Shown here one piece after another: positions 1 to 12,646 of a stretch of 64,000 nucleotides of DNA. Numbering within the stretch: the first letter of the stretch is position 1; each line of letters begins with the position of its first letter. A program made the position numbers and the translations under genes. This DNA is from Alitta virens (taxonomy: Eukaryota; Annelida; Polychaeta; Phyllodocida; Nereididae): NCBI GenBank assembly GCA_932294295.1, contig OW028573.1:12606155-12670154 (forward strand), given 5' to 3'. Under the pieces are notes generated by a model. That model searched no databases, was not told the origin of the DNA, and saw only the letters and a program-made list of their open reading frames with translations.

Positions 1-214
1 AAGCATTCGTGAGCGGGTGCAATGACCCATGTTTACCATTATATTGTAGGAATGCAGTGGGTTAATGTGATTGCCAAAATGTTGACAGATTCAATGTTCT
101 GCCCAACATGAAGCATTATATGCGAGTTAAATGTCATGGGATGATAAGGTTGGATAAGCCATTGGATCAGATGCTGCCATCCTTAGCTCACATAGCTGCC
201 TCTTACTCGTGCTC

Positions 215-217
<3 letters not shown>

Positions 218-257
<40 letters not shown>

Positions 258-283
258 TGCTGCTCCTGCTGCTCCTGCTGCTG

Positions 284-329
<46 letters not shown>
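218..329. repeat. (CTG)n trinucleotide repeat with CTC interruptions
   Basis: About 37 triplets, mostly CTG on the plus strand (CAG on the minus strand), with several CTC interruptions in the middle. It gives long homopolymer frames (Cys, Leu, Ala, Ser or Gln by frame), none of which I accept as a gene. It is the longest of more than ten CTG/CAG tracts in the window. Confidence 0.95.
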
Positions 330-3300
330 GGTGTCTTTGGCCCATTCATCTCTGGCCACTTTGCAGCATCCCATTCCTCTCCTTGGCCACCAGTGTCACT
401 TGGCTCTTTTGATGTCACCCTGTCTTCCAATAACCATCCACAGCTTTCAATTACACCCTTGTCACGTCATAAATATCCTCTTGCTGACAGGACTTGCCTG
501 AATCTTCTGATATGAGCTGGAAGGGTCAGGTGGACCAGATATGAATCCAGCGGCATAACAGCAGCTCAAGCAGCAGCAGTGAGGATGTGAATTGCTGGCA
601 TCAGTGCTGCATCATCAGCAGAGGATCAATCCATGGTGCAATTGAGGTGATGCAAAATGACCACACAACAGCAAGTGGGCACAGCTTGGGTGCCTGGGGA
701 TAGATTAAAGGGAGGAAACGGGTGGTCCCTTTGTACTTTCATTCCAAGGGGTTATCATTGCCTGTATTATCGGAAAAGAGGTAATTTGTACAAAATGATC
801 CAATAGTCATGGTCTCTGATTCACAACCAGAGTTTGAATCGACATATTCTAAGTTGTTAATTTTCGTTTTCGAAACATTATATTGCTTCCATGAAGGCCA
901 TTAATTGAGAACCGTGTGATTTCCATTTTGGCAAATCCTTGCACGCCAAACATGCTGCGCTGCTTTCATTTTGAAGACAAGCATGGCGTGTGAAGATTAC
1001 TGGCGCCCTTCATCTTGCATGTATGTGCAAGGGCTTATTTCTTCCTCTTTGGTGCCTCTTGGAGCTACAGTCATATGCTGGGGAAGCTAAGACTTTTAGG
1101 GAAGCAAACAAGGCTCTGCTCTTAGCCTCATGGACATTTTTGAAGAGGTTGACAAGCAGCTTTGCCTCCTTGTTGTCATGATGCAGAGCCTCTAATATAA
1201 AGGCTGAGAGCTCTATGATGTTGTAAGAAATGGCGGCCCATTGTGCGTCCTTGGATGTTATAAATGGTTCTCTTGAACAATCTGTGTCTAAAGCCTTATG
1301 GCCGCCCATGCATAACATGCTATAGGGGAAAGCTTCACACTGATAAACTTATTGGCATCAGCGGGTGATTCCTGTCGCGTCGTACATTCAAGATTAATCG
1401 TTTTGAATCTGTACTTTTACATGAGGAAGTTTACTTCCTGTTAAAAGGTGTCTCAAACAAAAAGCTGTGAACGGTTTGTGAAGTCAATTGAATTGTCTCT
1501 CAAAATGTGTTGATATGCACTTGTCAAAAGGGCCAAACTTGTAGAGGAATGTGTATAGTAGTTGTCTGTGCAAGAAGGCAGTTATACCAGAGATTTATGA
1601 ATCGTCGTATACATGCCAGTCAAGGTGATCCGGGCAAACCAATATTCTGTTCCTGTGGCCATGCATCTCAAGTACCCGAATGACAATAGACGATGTCTCA
1701 GTGGGACACTGGCATTCTAGAGGGACATGGGATAAACAACCTGGAGGGGCCAGAGAAATAGCTTTGTCTTCCTGTCCGCCCTTCTTCTCTTTTATACTAC
1801 ATGACATAACTGTCTAAAGTGACATACAGAAAGGATTAAGCAAGCTGACTTGCGAGTCTTATATTTACATTGGCACTTATAGTTTGTGTCCTTGACATGG
1901 TATAGCGAATCCCCTAATCAGACATTCTTTACATCTAACCCACTTTAATTAAAACAAAGACTTTATTACGAAGTTTTTTTTATAGGTTTCATAACAATTT
2001 TCATTCTGTAAATATCACGTGGCTGTGAATTGAAAATATTGTTCAAAACCGAACCTGCCATCCATGCATTGTTTAATTTGTCCACTGCTGTGAATCTTTT
2101 GTCATGAACTTTCACATAGTATTCTTCGCCCTGACTTATGTTTTGCTTATTAAGACCGTGATTTTCGTTGCGCTTTTACGAGGAGCTTACAGCCCCCTCT
2201 GGTGTTTTATGCCCCTACTCTTTTGGTCCAATTGGTGTCTTATCTCACTTGGCTTGAGGCAGCCAAGCTGGGAAATTGTGGCTTAATTCACTTGGCTTGC
2301 CGGATTGTAATTGAATTCTGAATTGAATTTTTCAGCCAACTGCCGCTGTTGAATATTCGCATGTCTGAGAAGATGACATAGCCTTGTCATTTCCATATAG
2401 ATGTTGTCTGGGTTACTGTGTGCTATGACAGTGGTATTTCAACACCATGAATTAATTGATATTCGAAATTCATCCAGTGAAGTGGTAAAAAGAAAAAGAA
2501 GCTATGTGGTCGGGCATTGTTAAGTAGGTTAATTGCTAAAGACAGTTTTCAAAGGCAATTGCGCCTCCGTTAATGATGACTGGAAGGTATGAGAGTCTCA
2601 TAGTGGAGAATATATGGGATTATCTTGAATATTATTTGGCAATTTTCATGATTTACAGTTAGTTTCATTAAAAACGGCTGGTGAAATTAAACCTAGACAA
2701 CCTCTGTTATGCGATGCTACCTGCCTTTAAACGGAACTGTCTGGCTATAGCTGGCTACTCAAAGCCAGATCTAAAGTACATGCAGCACCATTTGGTGCAT
2801 TAGGTTGAGACTTAACAAATAGTTGTAATTTTTTGTTGAAAAGATGCATATCTATTGCAAATACATATTTATAATATATTCAACAAATATTTAACATTTA
2901 CCAAGATTTATAATTGTTTCAGTGGTAGTAGGTGCATGCAAGCCAACTATAAGCTGGGAGTAGACAGGAGCAGCTAGCAATAGGCAGTTATAGCTACAGC
3001 CAGGAATTGATCACTACAGCTCTCTAGAGTCTGCCATATTTTATGAAACTAACCGTACACCATTCCTGTTACAGTACAGAGTACAGACAGTGATGTAAAA
3101 CATCCCTGTAATGCCCTTATCTGCATCATGCATGGTCACTTTAACTGACCATGTATTTTCATTTACACACCCATGTGGAAGATATGGCCAGTAATAATGG
3201 CTCAGGAAGGATTTGAGTCATGGACGATGTAGTCTGTCTGTCAGAGGAGTCAGTGAGTCTGCCAGGGTCTGCCATGGTAGTCAGATAGAGGAAGGAGGTG

Positions 3301-6300
3301 TCAAGCAGGGTGCTGTGATTGGCAAATCTTCACTTATCAGCTCTGGACAGGCTAAAGTCCGTTGCTATCCACCAAATCCCAGATTGCAGTGGATGTGTGG
3401 GTCACTGCATACAGAAAGTCTGTCCTGCTTGTTTATTGAGGACCCAGACCTCAGGAGGAAGACTTTGCTGAGCCCGCTTCATTTGATATGCTGTTCCTCG
3501 TCGTCTTAACATGTAAATTGTCTGCTTAAGTCTAGCCTTAGGGCTGCAGTATTCCTCTAATGAAATCATCACAGGAACGATATCAGAAGTTTCAGCATCT
3601 ACTTAAAAGACGATATATACCAGAGTCTGTAATTTACAAAAATACCACAAATGAAACAGATTTAGACATTTATAGAGTTTTGAGTGCAACCTTCAAACAA
3701 ACAAATGAAATCCCAATGCTGTTCAATGCCATGTGTTCACCATTGCTACATTTGCTAGCATGTGTGAGACTTTGACCATGACGCAAAATCGGATATTTGT
3801 CAACGATTGAGTGGCTGAGGGAGCATTCTCATCATTAACCTTCACTTCTCTCTCCACATCAATGATCAGATCGTGCACTAATGGCTTCTATCGATCCTCC
3901 ATCATCAAATGAATTCAGAAATTGAGTTCAGTAATTGATGCAAGGTGCACTAGGCACTAGATCCAGTGCCACCCAATACATGTAGGTTAGTACCGATGTC
4001 ATTAGCTCTTGCTTTCTGGGTTAATTCAGATCGAAGATGCACTTGCTGAGTGGACAGTTTTAACTCTGCATTTATTTAAAGGATTGGCAAACTTGCTAAA
4101 TTGTCTGAATGATCAGTCTGTTCAGTGCAGCATAAATACAGGGAGATGATACCAATTGCTGTTGCAGTCTTCAGTCCATTCATTGGCTGATGCACTGTCC
4201 ATGAAAAGAAGCTACTGTCTTTTTTATTCCACTTTGAATCTTTCTCAGACATCCAGCTTCTCTGAGTACAGATAAAACTTCTTATCACTACTGCTTGCTC
4301 CTGCTGGGGTAACAGTCCTCATTGAGCTGTTGAATGTTTTTCTATCGATTGCAAAACACCAGGTGGCCCCAGATGTGGACTTAGTGAATACAAACAATGT
4401 GAAAAGTATACTATTGTTTACGTATATTGTGATCTTTGATGTGTCCCCATTACAATACAAATATTCAAATGATAAACATTAGTCAGTTTAAATTTCACTG
4501 GTAGTTTGACATTGTCAGTCTAATTCATTCACACAAACCATCAGTGGATTTTTGCTCCATCACCAGTCCTCTAGGCAGTGTAACAAAAGTTGGCAGTGCA
4601 ATTGAACTCATTACATTTGGGGTGGATCAGGTTTTGTTTTTGTGCATTAGGATAAAGCTTCAGTGGTTTGATAGTACTCCACGATAATGACCCTGGGATC
4701 ACATATTCAGTCCATATCAAATGATTCATCCTCTGTATCCAATGTGGCAGAGTCTGATGCCAAAAGAGAAGCTGTGGCCTTGAAAGAAACATGCTTGCAA
4801 GGACGTGTGCGGAATAATGAGGAGGAACCCCACGGAGAACCAAGGTCAAGTGAATGATGAGTTCTCTCTCTTTAGTCCTCTTGTGTCTAGGATGGGAGGA
4901 CACCGGTGCATAACAGCACAAGTGAGGTCACCAAGATTCAGCGTATAATATTGGGAGTGCAATGCTTACTGAATATTGCAATCAGTGTGCCCATTTCTAT
5001 GGAGCATTGGGTGCTTTATTGTTGAAGCAAATCACGTACTATTCGCAGCAAACAGATGCATCAATAAACATCGTATAAACGTAATTTCGGTCGTATTGAG
5101 CCATTATTGATATAGCGATAATAAGGATGGGGTCACAAACCCAAGTTTCCAATCAATAGAAGTGATTGTTTTATTTTCAGTGGTGTGTCATGTCATGTAG
5201 GATGGTACCTATATATCGCACTGCCACCTCATTCTTTAGGATATTTAATAGCAATTTAGAACGTACTGTGTTATACATGTATGTAACATATAAGTATACA
5301 AAGTGGAACTACGAGTTACATTATGTACACGTAACATAATGATACTGTTCAGCTGTTGAATGGACTTCTCTGAAATAAAACTTCAGTTATCCTGAAATGA
5401 CAAGTTACGAAAGAATTATGATCTTTCGTGGCATATTGGTGCTATCATTAAATTTCATTTGAGTGTCCTTATCCACTTCTTGCCCTCTTGTGAATTCACA
5501 TATCACGGATTACAAATCATTCTGTAAGTACTTTTGATCTGATTGATAAAATATCCGCGATAAAAACCAGATAAACTACAGTGTAAATATTTTGCATGCC
5601 GTCTACAACAAACCCAACCTATAAAGCTATATGTCAAGCTCCTATTGGCTGCAGCTTTACAAGCTGTTGAAAGTGTGTGATGGAAAACACCCTTTGAATG
5701 ACGTCATAGCAGCCATAGGGAACCCCTGTGGGAGGCATGAGATTTTGGGAGCCCATCCTGGCAGGCTGTGATGCTATATACCACTTCTGCAACCCAAGAG
5801 ATAAACTACTGTTTGTACGTAACAGATGTTGAGTATTCGAGCTGCACCCATGGACCAGTTAGAACTGAACATTGGGGTCAGTAAAACATTCAAAACATAA
5901 CTTGCTAGAGACAGTGGAGCACTTTTCACACATCAGTTGGCTGAGAGTGGTGGTAGCAGTACCCACATGGTGGCTGAATGAACCCAACATGGTGGACAGG
6001 GTGAGCAGGCTGTCAAGGAGTGCTGCATCTGAGAGGGGAATACCAATTCCAAATCACTGGAAAAGAAAACGGTTTATTACAAGGTGGGTCGTGCAATGGA
6101 CTCCTGACAACATAAAAAGTCATTTTCATTTGCTACATCTCTAGATATCATACATGCTATAACGCTCATTTTGAACCTGTCAATATTCATGGAAATGAAT
6201 GAACTGAACATTAATTTAATATTTGATTAAACGCACTCGTGCGATATTGATCTTCTTAAAATAACATGTGTCCATACACATACAGTTGAATGGGCATGTC

Positions 6301-6724
6301 TGGACCGTAGAGGGGCATTGATGTATGGAATGCTCGGCATAGGTCAGTGTATTTATGAGCTGGTTTCGTGTCCTACATGATCCAAGCTGCTTGACATGTG
6401 TCATTGTGTTTAGAGAAGTGTAGCGAATCAAACACACCATAGCCAGTTTAAATACAGGTCTCCTTTTGAAAAAGTTGACAGGCATATTGTTGCCTGCTCA
6501 AATCTGCTTCAGTGGCTTTTTCCAAAATTGCCACTGCTCTGGCTTGCTGAGTTGCATTTTTAATAATATGTTCTAGTTGTCACAAAAGCAGTAACCTCTA
6601 TGCTCATGGTATGTGAAATATACTTTTGTAACTTTGCTACTTTTTTGGTCAACTGGCTAAGACTTTAACTATGTTAATCAAAATTATGTCTAGATTATCA
6701 GTTAGTTAATTAAATTCTTGGACT

Positions 6725-6826
6725 AACACACCAACGAACCAACACACCAACAAAGCAACCAACAAAGCAACCAACCAACCAATCAACCACCCAACCAACC
6801 AACCAACCAATTAACCAACCATCCAA
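6725..6826. repeat. AACC-rich simple repeat
   Basis: A run of imperfect AACC/AACA tetramers with occasional AAGC and AATC variants. Low-complexity intergenic or intronic DNA with no open frame of interest. Confidence 0.85.
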
Positions 6827-7189
6827 CTATATTGAATGGCCAAAATTAATCCACATTTGCATCTGAAAGATTGTTGACTTACGAGCATACTGTACATGTC
6901 ACAGTCCGTTTCTTCTTCATTTCAACCCTTTTATAACTCAATTTAACGGTTCTCAATCTTTTAAAGTTTACGACACCTTTTGATAAGTTTAAAGCACTAT
7001 CAGATAGACTTCCTGTTAGATCCAGACCTGTCATCACACTTCTAATTGGCCACGTTCTTTGGGGGTCTCATACCCTGGGGAGGGGGGCAGGGTAAGGGCA
7101 AATGTTTCAATTTTCTGAGCTGTGTACTAAAAAAAACTGCCTCTGGTACCCGTAGTACAGTCTTATTAGCCATTAAAATAAGATAATAT

Positions 7190-7325
7190 GTGGGTGGGTG
7201 AGTGGGTGGATTAGGCAGGGACCACGGCAATGAGATGAAGGATGAAACAGCCATCCAACATAGGCTCGACCGGTAATTAAACCTGGGACTCAGTGATTGG
7301 AAGCCCAGCGCTATACCCCCCAACC
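7190..7325 (-). mobile_element. SINE-like fragment, tRNA-derived (minus strand)
   Basis: Read on the minus strand, the segment has a stretch like the anticodon arm and T arm of a tRNA: TAGCGCTGGGCTTCCAATC, then CCCAGGTTTAATTACC, which resembles a decayed polymerase III B box. It continues into a tail resembling tRNA-derived SINEs of invertebrates. The right end is ragged and no target-site duplication was found, so the limits are approximate and the family is not assigned. Confidence 0.4.
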
Positions 7326-10069
7326 CAATATATGATAATACAGTGTATATAAATATACTTTTTGTTTTGGAATATAACACATTCCATACACTTTTAAAAT
7401 TGGAATATGTTAAAAATATTCTGTTTCATCCGATATTTTGTCTTGCCTATAATTACACCTGAACGTATTGGTATTTTGTGTAATGCATTGATGTGGTGTC
7501 TTGATTCTCTGAATTCATTATTTGATAATATTGTCATGATATGGAAATATTATAGGATTTACTTAATCTTGTTTCATCATCAATGAACCAGAAAACAACA
7601 ACAACAACAACATCGCTTTAGTTATCAATGTCTTAACACTGAGAAAAGCCCAAATACATTAACTGACCAGTGACAGAACTTTGCCTCAGTCTTGTTTGGT
7701 ACATAATGAGAAATGTCAGATTGAGATTGGTTTTGGATGTTCAGCTTGGGTTGATTTGGTGCCTGGTTCTAAACCTGAGTGCAATTTGTGAAGCTGACAT
7801 AATAACTAGATTAGTTGTTACAAATGATATATGGTGTTGGTCTGCTGTGTGTAGTAACCTGTGAGGTTTTTAAAGTGCCTTCGCAGCAACATTAACTTGC
7901 ATTAACCAAATAATAATGACATAAGAGGATTTGGTAAAGGAAGCCTTACCAAAGACCCTAATGCTGTGATTCGCTTAAAGGTGGGTAATGTATTTATAAA
8001 GCTTAAAAAAGTACTAAAAGGGCAGATCTAGGTTTTCTACCTATTCGCATTAAACCGAAGAATTGCAGTAAAGTGGCATTTCTTTGCATGTGAAAATTTA
8101 ATGACCATTTCAATTCTTGCCTCATCAAATTTCTGTGGAAACCTGACAAATGACAAGCGCCATTAAACAGTTTTAATAATATGCACATATAAATTGGTTA
8201 CCAAGCAACCAGCTTAGTATTGCCCAGCATTTTGATCGCTTTTAAAGTGAGATAAACTATCACATTCAGCTTAATTGTAATCTAAAAAAGGGTTCAATTT
8301 TCATGCTAAGGGGTTATTTTATCCATGCAGCCATTGGACTTGTCAGACAGCCACGTTTAAATAACATATTATTTCTGCCGAAGTCATTGTTTTCGACTAT
8401 TTTGTAAAAGGATAGAGGCCACAGAATATGTATGATCGATTTTGGAACAAGCTGGAGACTTTATGGCTATAGCAATTTACACAAAAAAATGTCCTCAGAA
8501 TTGTGACAATAGAATGAAAAGTTTCAAATAATGCAACATTTATTATATATATTATTTCTTGCTACAACAGTCTGTCTTTTTTCTTCTTTTTTTTTTTTCA
8601 CTATTTCAGCATTGTCGTATGATTTTGTTAATATTATGGCAAGTAGGATGATAAGCATGTTCTGAACCACATGAATAATTTATCTTTGCAATTGAGTAGT
8701 TTCTGTCACACAAAGGTGTTCATTTGGCAAGTGATGAGTGACTTGTAATGCTGTTGAGGCTATGTTTTCAGGGCCTGGGTTCTAAATCTTTGACTCCGGT
8801 TCTTATGATTGTTTGTGTCATGAACATTAAATAATACAAGTTGTAATCTGACATAGCCTGTTGTCGACTGATAAACCTGCGCCCTGGTTGGCTGTCAGCA
8901 GGCAAGCTGATCAAAGAATAATATATAATTGAATTCCGAATGGTCGGTCTGTTACAGCAAATTTCATTGACTCGGAAACAAAATTACGGAGGATGTCATA
9001 TCATGAGAACGTCATATCAATAACGTCATGTGGATCCAGCTCCCATTGATTGAGGCAGTCCCTCGGCCAATGGGGGTGCAGGATCCACAAAACGCCCTCT
9101 GTCTGTAACTCTTTTAAGGGCTGAAATAGACTTAAATTAAAGTATCTCTGATGTATGTGTCAGTGTCAGTGTTCTACGCACCTCTGCCCCCAGTCTCTGG
9201 CACGGCACGTGTGGTGGCGAATATTGAAACTATTGATGGCAATTATCTATTGACGTCATTCCTGACTTTTTTCTGGATGCGTAGAAACAAATTGCAACTA
9301 TTGCTGTATTATCCATGACTTAAAAGGTGACACTTGTGAAGTATGACGATAAAAGAGGAATATTGATGTAGCCGTAATGTGCGTACATTGACCATAATTT
9401 GTGGTCATGCGTGCTAAGTAAAATAGCACACTAGGGGCAGTGTACTAAGTACAAAAACCATATCAAAATTTATATTAATAGATTTCTCCGGACAAGTATT
9501 GTAGAATTGAGACTATATATTTTCTACAATGGCATAGACAGCAGCAAAAAATGTAGCAGAAACAAGGGTAGGTATAAAAACCCCTATCTAAGAAGTACAT
9601 GCATTTAGGGGGAAAGAGGGCTTTATTCAAAGTATTCGTGGCAGAACATTTAAATCTGCTTACCATCTGATAATTATATTATTTGACACTATGACAAGAA
9701 TATAGGCCTAATAAAAGATTTATCAGAACATTTATTTGAACTACACATGTAGCCCAGCAATCGGCTTTCTAAAGTGTGTGGTTCTAGAATCATCATGCTC
9801 TGCTGATTACGAAGCCCTAATAAGTAGAAGTTGATCCTGATACCAGCTCATCCACCAATAACCACCCACAGGATTGGCAAACTCAGCAACTATGTTAAGC
9901 TGTTTTGTGTCATTACTTCATGCTGCACTCTAAACCCGGCTCTTGTGTTGGCTTAAATGATTAAGGTTGAAACAGCAAGTTCCATGGTGATCAGCCGAGT
10001 CAGGTTATTCAACAGATTGTCACTTTCTTGGAGATGACCAGTATCAAATAGTCACCTACGAGCCAAGTA

Positions 10070-10140
10070 ATGGTTAGCTTAGTTGGTTAGACATCTGTCT
10101 TATAATCAAGAGGAAGTGGCTTCAAATACTTTTATGGGAA
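10070..10140 (+). mobile_element. tRNA-like SINE head fragment
   Basis: The segment has a D-arm/A-box-like stretch, TAGCTTAGTTGGTTAGA, followed at a tRNA-like distance by GGCTTCAAATAC, a decayed B box (consensus GGTTCGANTCC). The loop between them reads CTTATAATC, like an Ile-TAT anticodon loop. Acceptor pairing is poor, so this is more likely a SINE remnant or tRNA pseudogene than a working tRNA. Confidence 0.4.
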
Positions 10141-10429
10141 TCTTGTTAGTGTCAATACCATTTAGATAAAGTGCAAGATAGTTTTTCCTACAAATATATT
10201 TTTGGCTTGAAACCTCTGTCATAAAAATGTTCGACACAGCAACCGAGTAGTCTGAAAAAATAATATGAAAGTGAAACCTTTTCTAAAAGGCCTGTCACTA
10301 TAAATATCTCCCGGCAGTTAAGTGACTGCTCTCCGCAATTACTATGTAAATCTGTCTCTCAAGCGGCCTTCACCTACTGAGAGGCCGCATGTTAGCAAAA
10401 CTAATTGTTCTTGTAAGGTTAATATGCCA

Positions 10430-10480
10430 GGTTAACTCAGTTGGTTGAGTGCTTGCAGTACCCCATTATGGGGTACTGGT
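10430..10480 (+). mobile_element. tRNA-like fragment with perfect hairpin
   Basis: GGTTAACTCAGTTGGTTGAG resembles a tRNA D arm (A box). It is followed by a perfect 9-base-pair stem, CAGTACCCC (10456-10464) and GGGGTACTG (10470-10478), around a 5-base loop. No B box follows. It is probably a truncated tRNA-derived SINE whose tail has diverged. Confidence 0.3.
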
Positions 10481-12383
10481 GCTTGCTATAGGGTGAAGCT
10501 GATATTCTGATATGTGATAACACTGAAAATAGTTCTTGCCAAAAATAAGTTGATCTTTTTTTTTAACTTATATAAGCGACTGTCATAATGATTGATATAG
10601 CACACAGAAAGGCATCCAGGGAGCTCCACCTCACTAACCAAGAATAGCCAACCTTATTTCCATGTGACTGCATGACTGGTGTAGTGGTTAGGGTGTAGAA
10701 TTGTTAGGCTTAGGTTAGGTAGGTAGGTAGACGAAGGCAGTTCTTTTCAAGGGTCATCATTATTTGCAACAAAATTTAATTTACAGCTTAATTACTCAAA
10801 GCTACAATAATTAAAATTGATTGCATCACCGTTGCAATTGAAAAAAACAAAAAACGAACCCAAAACATATGATATTTATCTCGTAATAATAATGATATAC
10901 GGACTGTGTCACTGTTAATCGATGTACTCGTATAAACAGAGTTATAAGTAGGGGAAATAACCATTATTTGTAGATGTATATTTACTTGGTGCTTTTGTGT
11001 TTCAGGTACGTATGCATGATTGATGCTGGTAAGAATTCAAATTGAAGAAGGGTTGGGTAAGTTCTTAGCTTGTGCTTGTATGAAAAAAATTTGATAAATA
11101 AAAATAAGATGAAAATAACATGTCACTGCAGCAGTTCTGCAATGGTAGTACCACTGGGCATCCTGATGGCATGGAAACAATCAATTTAGATCACATTGTT
11201 ACATTCAACTATACAAGTATTTTGTTAATTGGCTGCAACCTAATTTGGTGTTGCAACACCAAAACGCCAGGTGGAGACAGTTGTATTATGCGGCCATCCC
11301 CAAGATGTCGCCACTAGTGACCATGGCATATCTTGGCTGCATCAATAGAAATGTAACCCATTGGATGTAGCACATTTCATTTATACTTCAATACAAGGAG
11401 GGAACTAGGTCAAGGCAAAATGTTGGCAGATTTACTTTATACAAACACATGCACAAATGATCAAAGATCATCATACCAGATAATTGTGTGTTGAATTGGT
11501 AGTTATGCATATATAACTGATTAGATAAGTTAAAGTCAAATGTTGCGTGACGTGCATTGGCGATTATTTACGTATCAATGTTTACTTTGTGGTATTGAAT
11601 GACAAACATGCTGTGGTCCCTGCCATCCTGCAAGTGTTAAATGGCCAATGGTCATCTCCGTGACTTGGTTGAGTGATGTTTGCCCCCAGGCTCTTTTCTC
11701 CTCCAGATGTCAGTAATGTGCTGACTTGCCAGACCAGGTCCTCTGTGAATGTGATCATATTCTAGATCAGTGTATCTGTGTAAACGCATACAATGATTTA
11801 CGATATTCTGTAATAGTAAGATTTTGGAGAACTGATAGGTTAATAGCAATACTCCCATATGAATAGCATGATTCAGACAGACTAGGTGGCTGTCAGAGGC
11901 TCTGATTTATGTGTTCATAGATAATTTGTGAGACATTTTGAATCAATTGCCAGGATAGGTCTGATGTTCAGCCTTGACACTTTGACGTATAAAGACGTTT
12001 TTAGAGCTTTATGGTGCAAAAAGAGAGAATAAAAAAGAGAATTGTAGAGTCCTAAGAGTAGCCTTACTTGTTAATGACCCACCAAGCGTAAAAGATGACG
12101 AAAAAACACACACAAAAACAGTGTCCTGCTAAAGCAACCATGCAGATTGCCATAGATTTTTGTCATGAACTCCCTAGTCCACTCACTTTCCAACTCTTGG
12201 ATCTAACCAGGGACAGCTGGACAGAAAACGCCAGCTCACATTCAATCTGGTGCTTAAGGTGTAATTAAGGATATAATCAGTTCTAGATAGGCACAGCAGT
12301 ATTCAGACCTGACTCGATTGAATAGTGAATGACAGACAAGGTATTGTGCCTCGCCAGCTGACCAGCATGCTAATTATTCTGAG

Positions 12384-12646
12384 ATGGACCTAATATGTGA
12401 CACCAGTGCACCAGGCTCACCTGGGTTGATTGAGCAGTTATTTTCTTCTCTACCTGTGAGATGCGCCTGGATGGAGACTGAGGGTTTTGTGGAAGATACC
12501 CCCTTACCCTGCACCCCAGGGGCGCGGTGGACAGTCAGATGTGCTCACTGCAGTCTGGTCATCTGTGTCCATCACTGGTCAGCTGAGGAGCCCGCCCAGG
12601 GAGTATTGGGCAGCTCACCGGATGATTCTTTGGGTCAACATGCACT
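12384..12646 (+). CDS. Candidate alternative first exon of PDE4 (weak)
   Basis: An ATG-initiated frame of 87 codons runs into a good splice donor (CACT|GTAAGT) and leaves two bases of a codon, the phase the UCR1 exon at 29194 needs. Spliced that way it would end in Leu followed by FDVENG. The encoded stretch is rich in Cys, Trp and Pro and matches no PDE4 N-terminus I know. A frame of this length with a donor in the right phase can arise by chance, so this is only a candidate first exon. Confidence 0.22.

Larger units (their letters stand above)
1..12383. other. 5' non-coding region, no supported gene
   Basis: I see no convincing protein-coding exon here. Open frames are short, mostly lack splice signals in a usable phase, and look like chance or repeat-derived frames. 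The region holds a long CTG tract near its left end, an AACC-rich simple repeat, three tRNA-like SINE pieces and two perfect CRE palindromes (5699-5706 and 9251-9258). It may be the 5' flank of the PDE4 gene or an intron below a first exon outside the window. PDE4 genes often have very distant first exons, so both readings stay open. Confidence 0.6.

Noticed and set aside
108..515. Long open frames over the CTG tract on both strands (poly-Cys, poly-Leu, poly-Ser, poly-Gln)
   Set aside because: They arise only because a CTG/CAG repeat lacks stops in any frame; no start context, splice signal or flanking coding sequence supports a protein.
3560..3775. 71-codon frame MKSSQERYQKFQHLLKRR...
   Set aside because: Protein-like composition but no donor in a useful phase and no recognised family; likely chance in A+T-rich DNA.
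4687..4857. 56-codon Ser/Glu-rich frame starting MTLGSHIQSISNDSSS
   Set aside because: Composition resembles a PDE4 N-terminus and a phase-2 donor-like AG|GTCAAG exists, but C at donor +3 makes the site weak and the frame is short enough to be chance.
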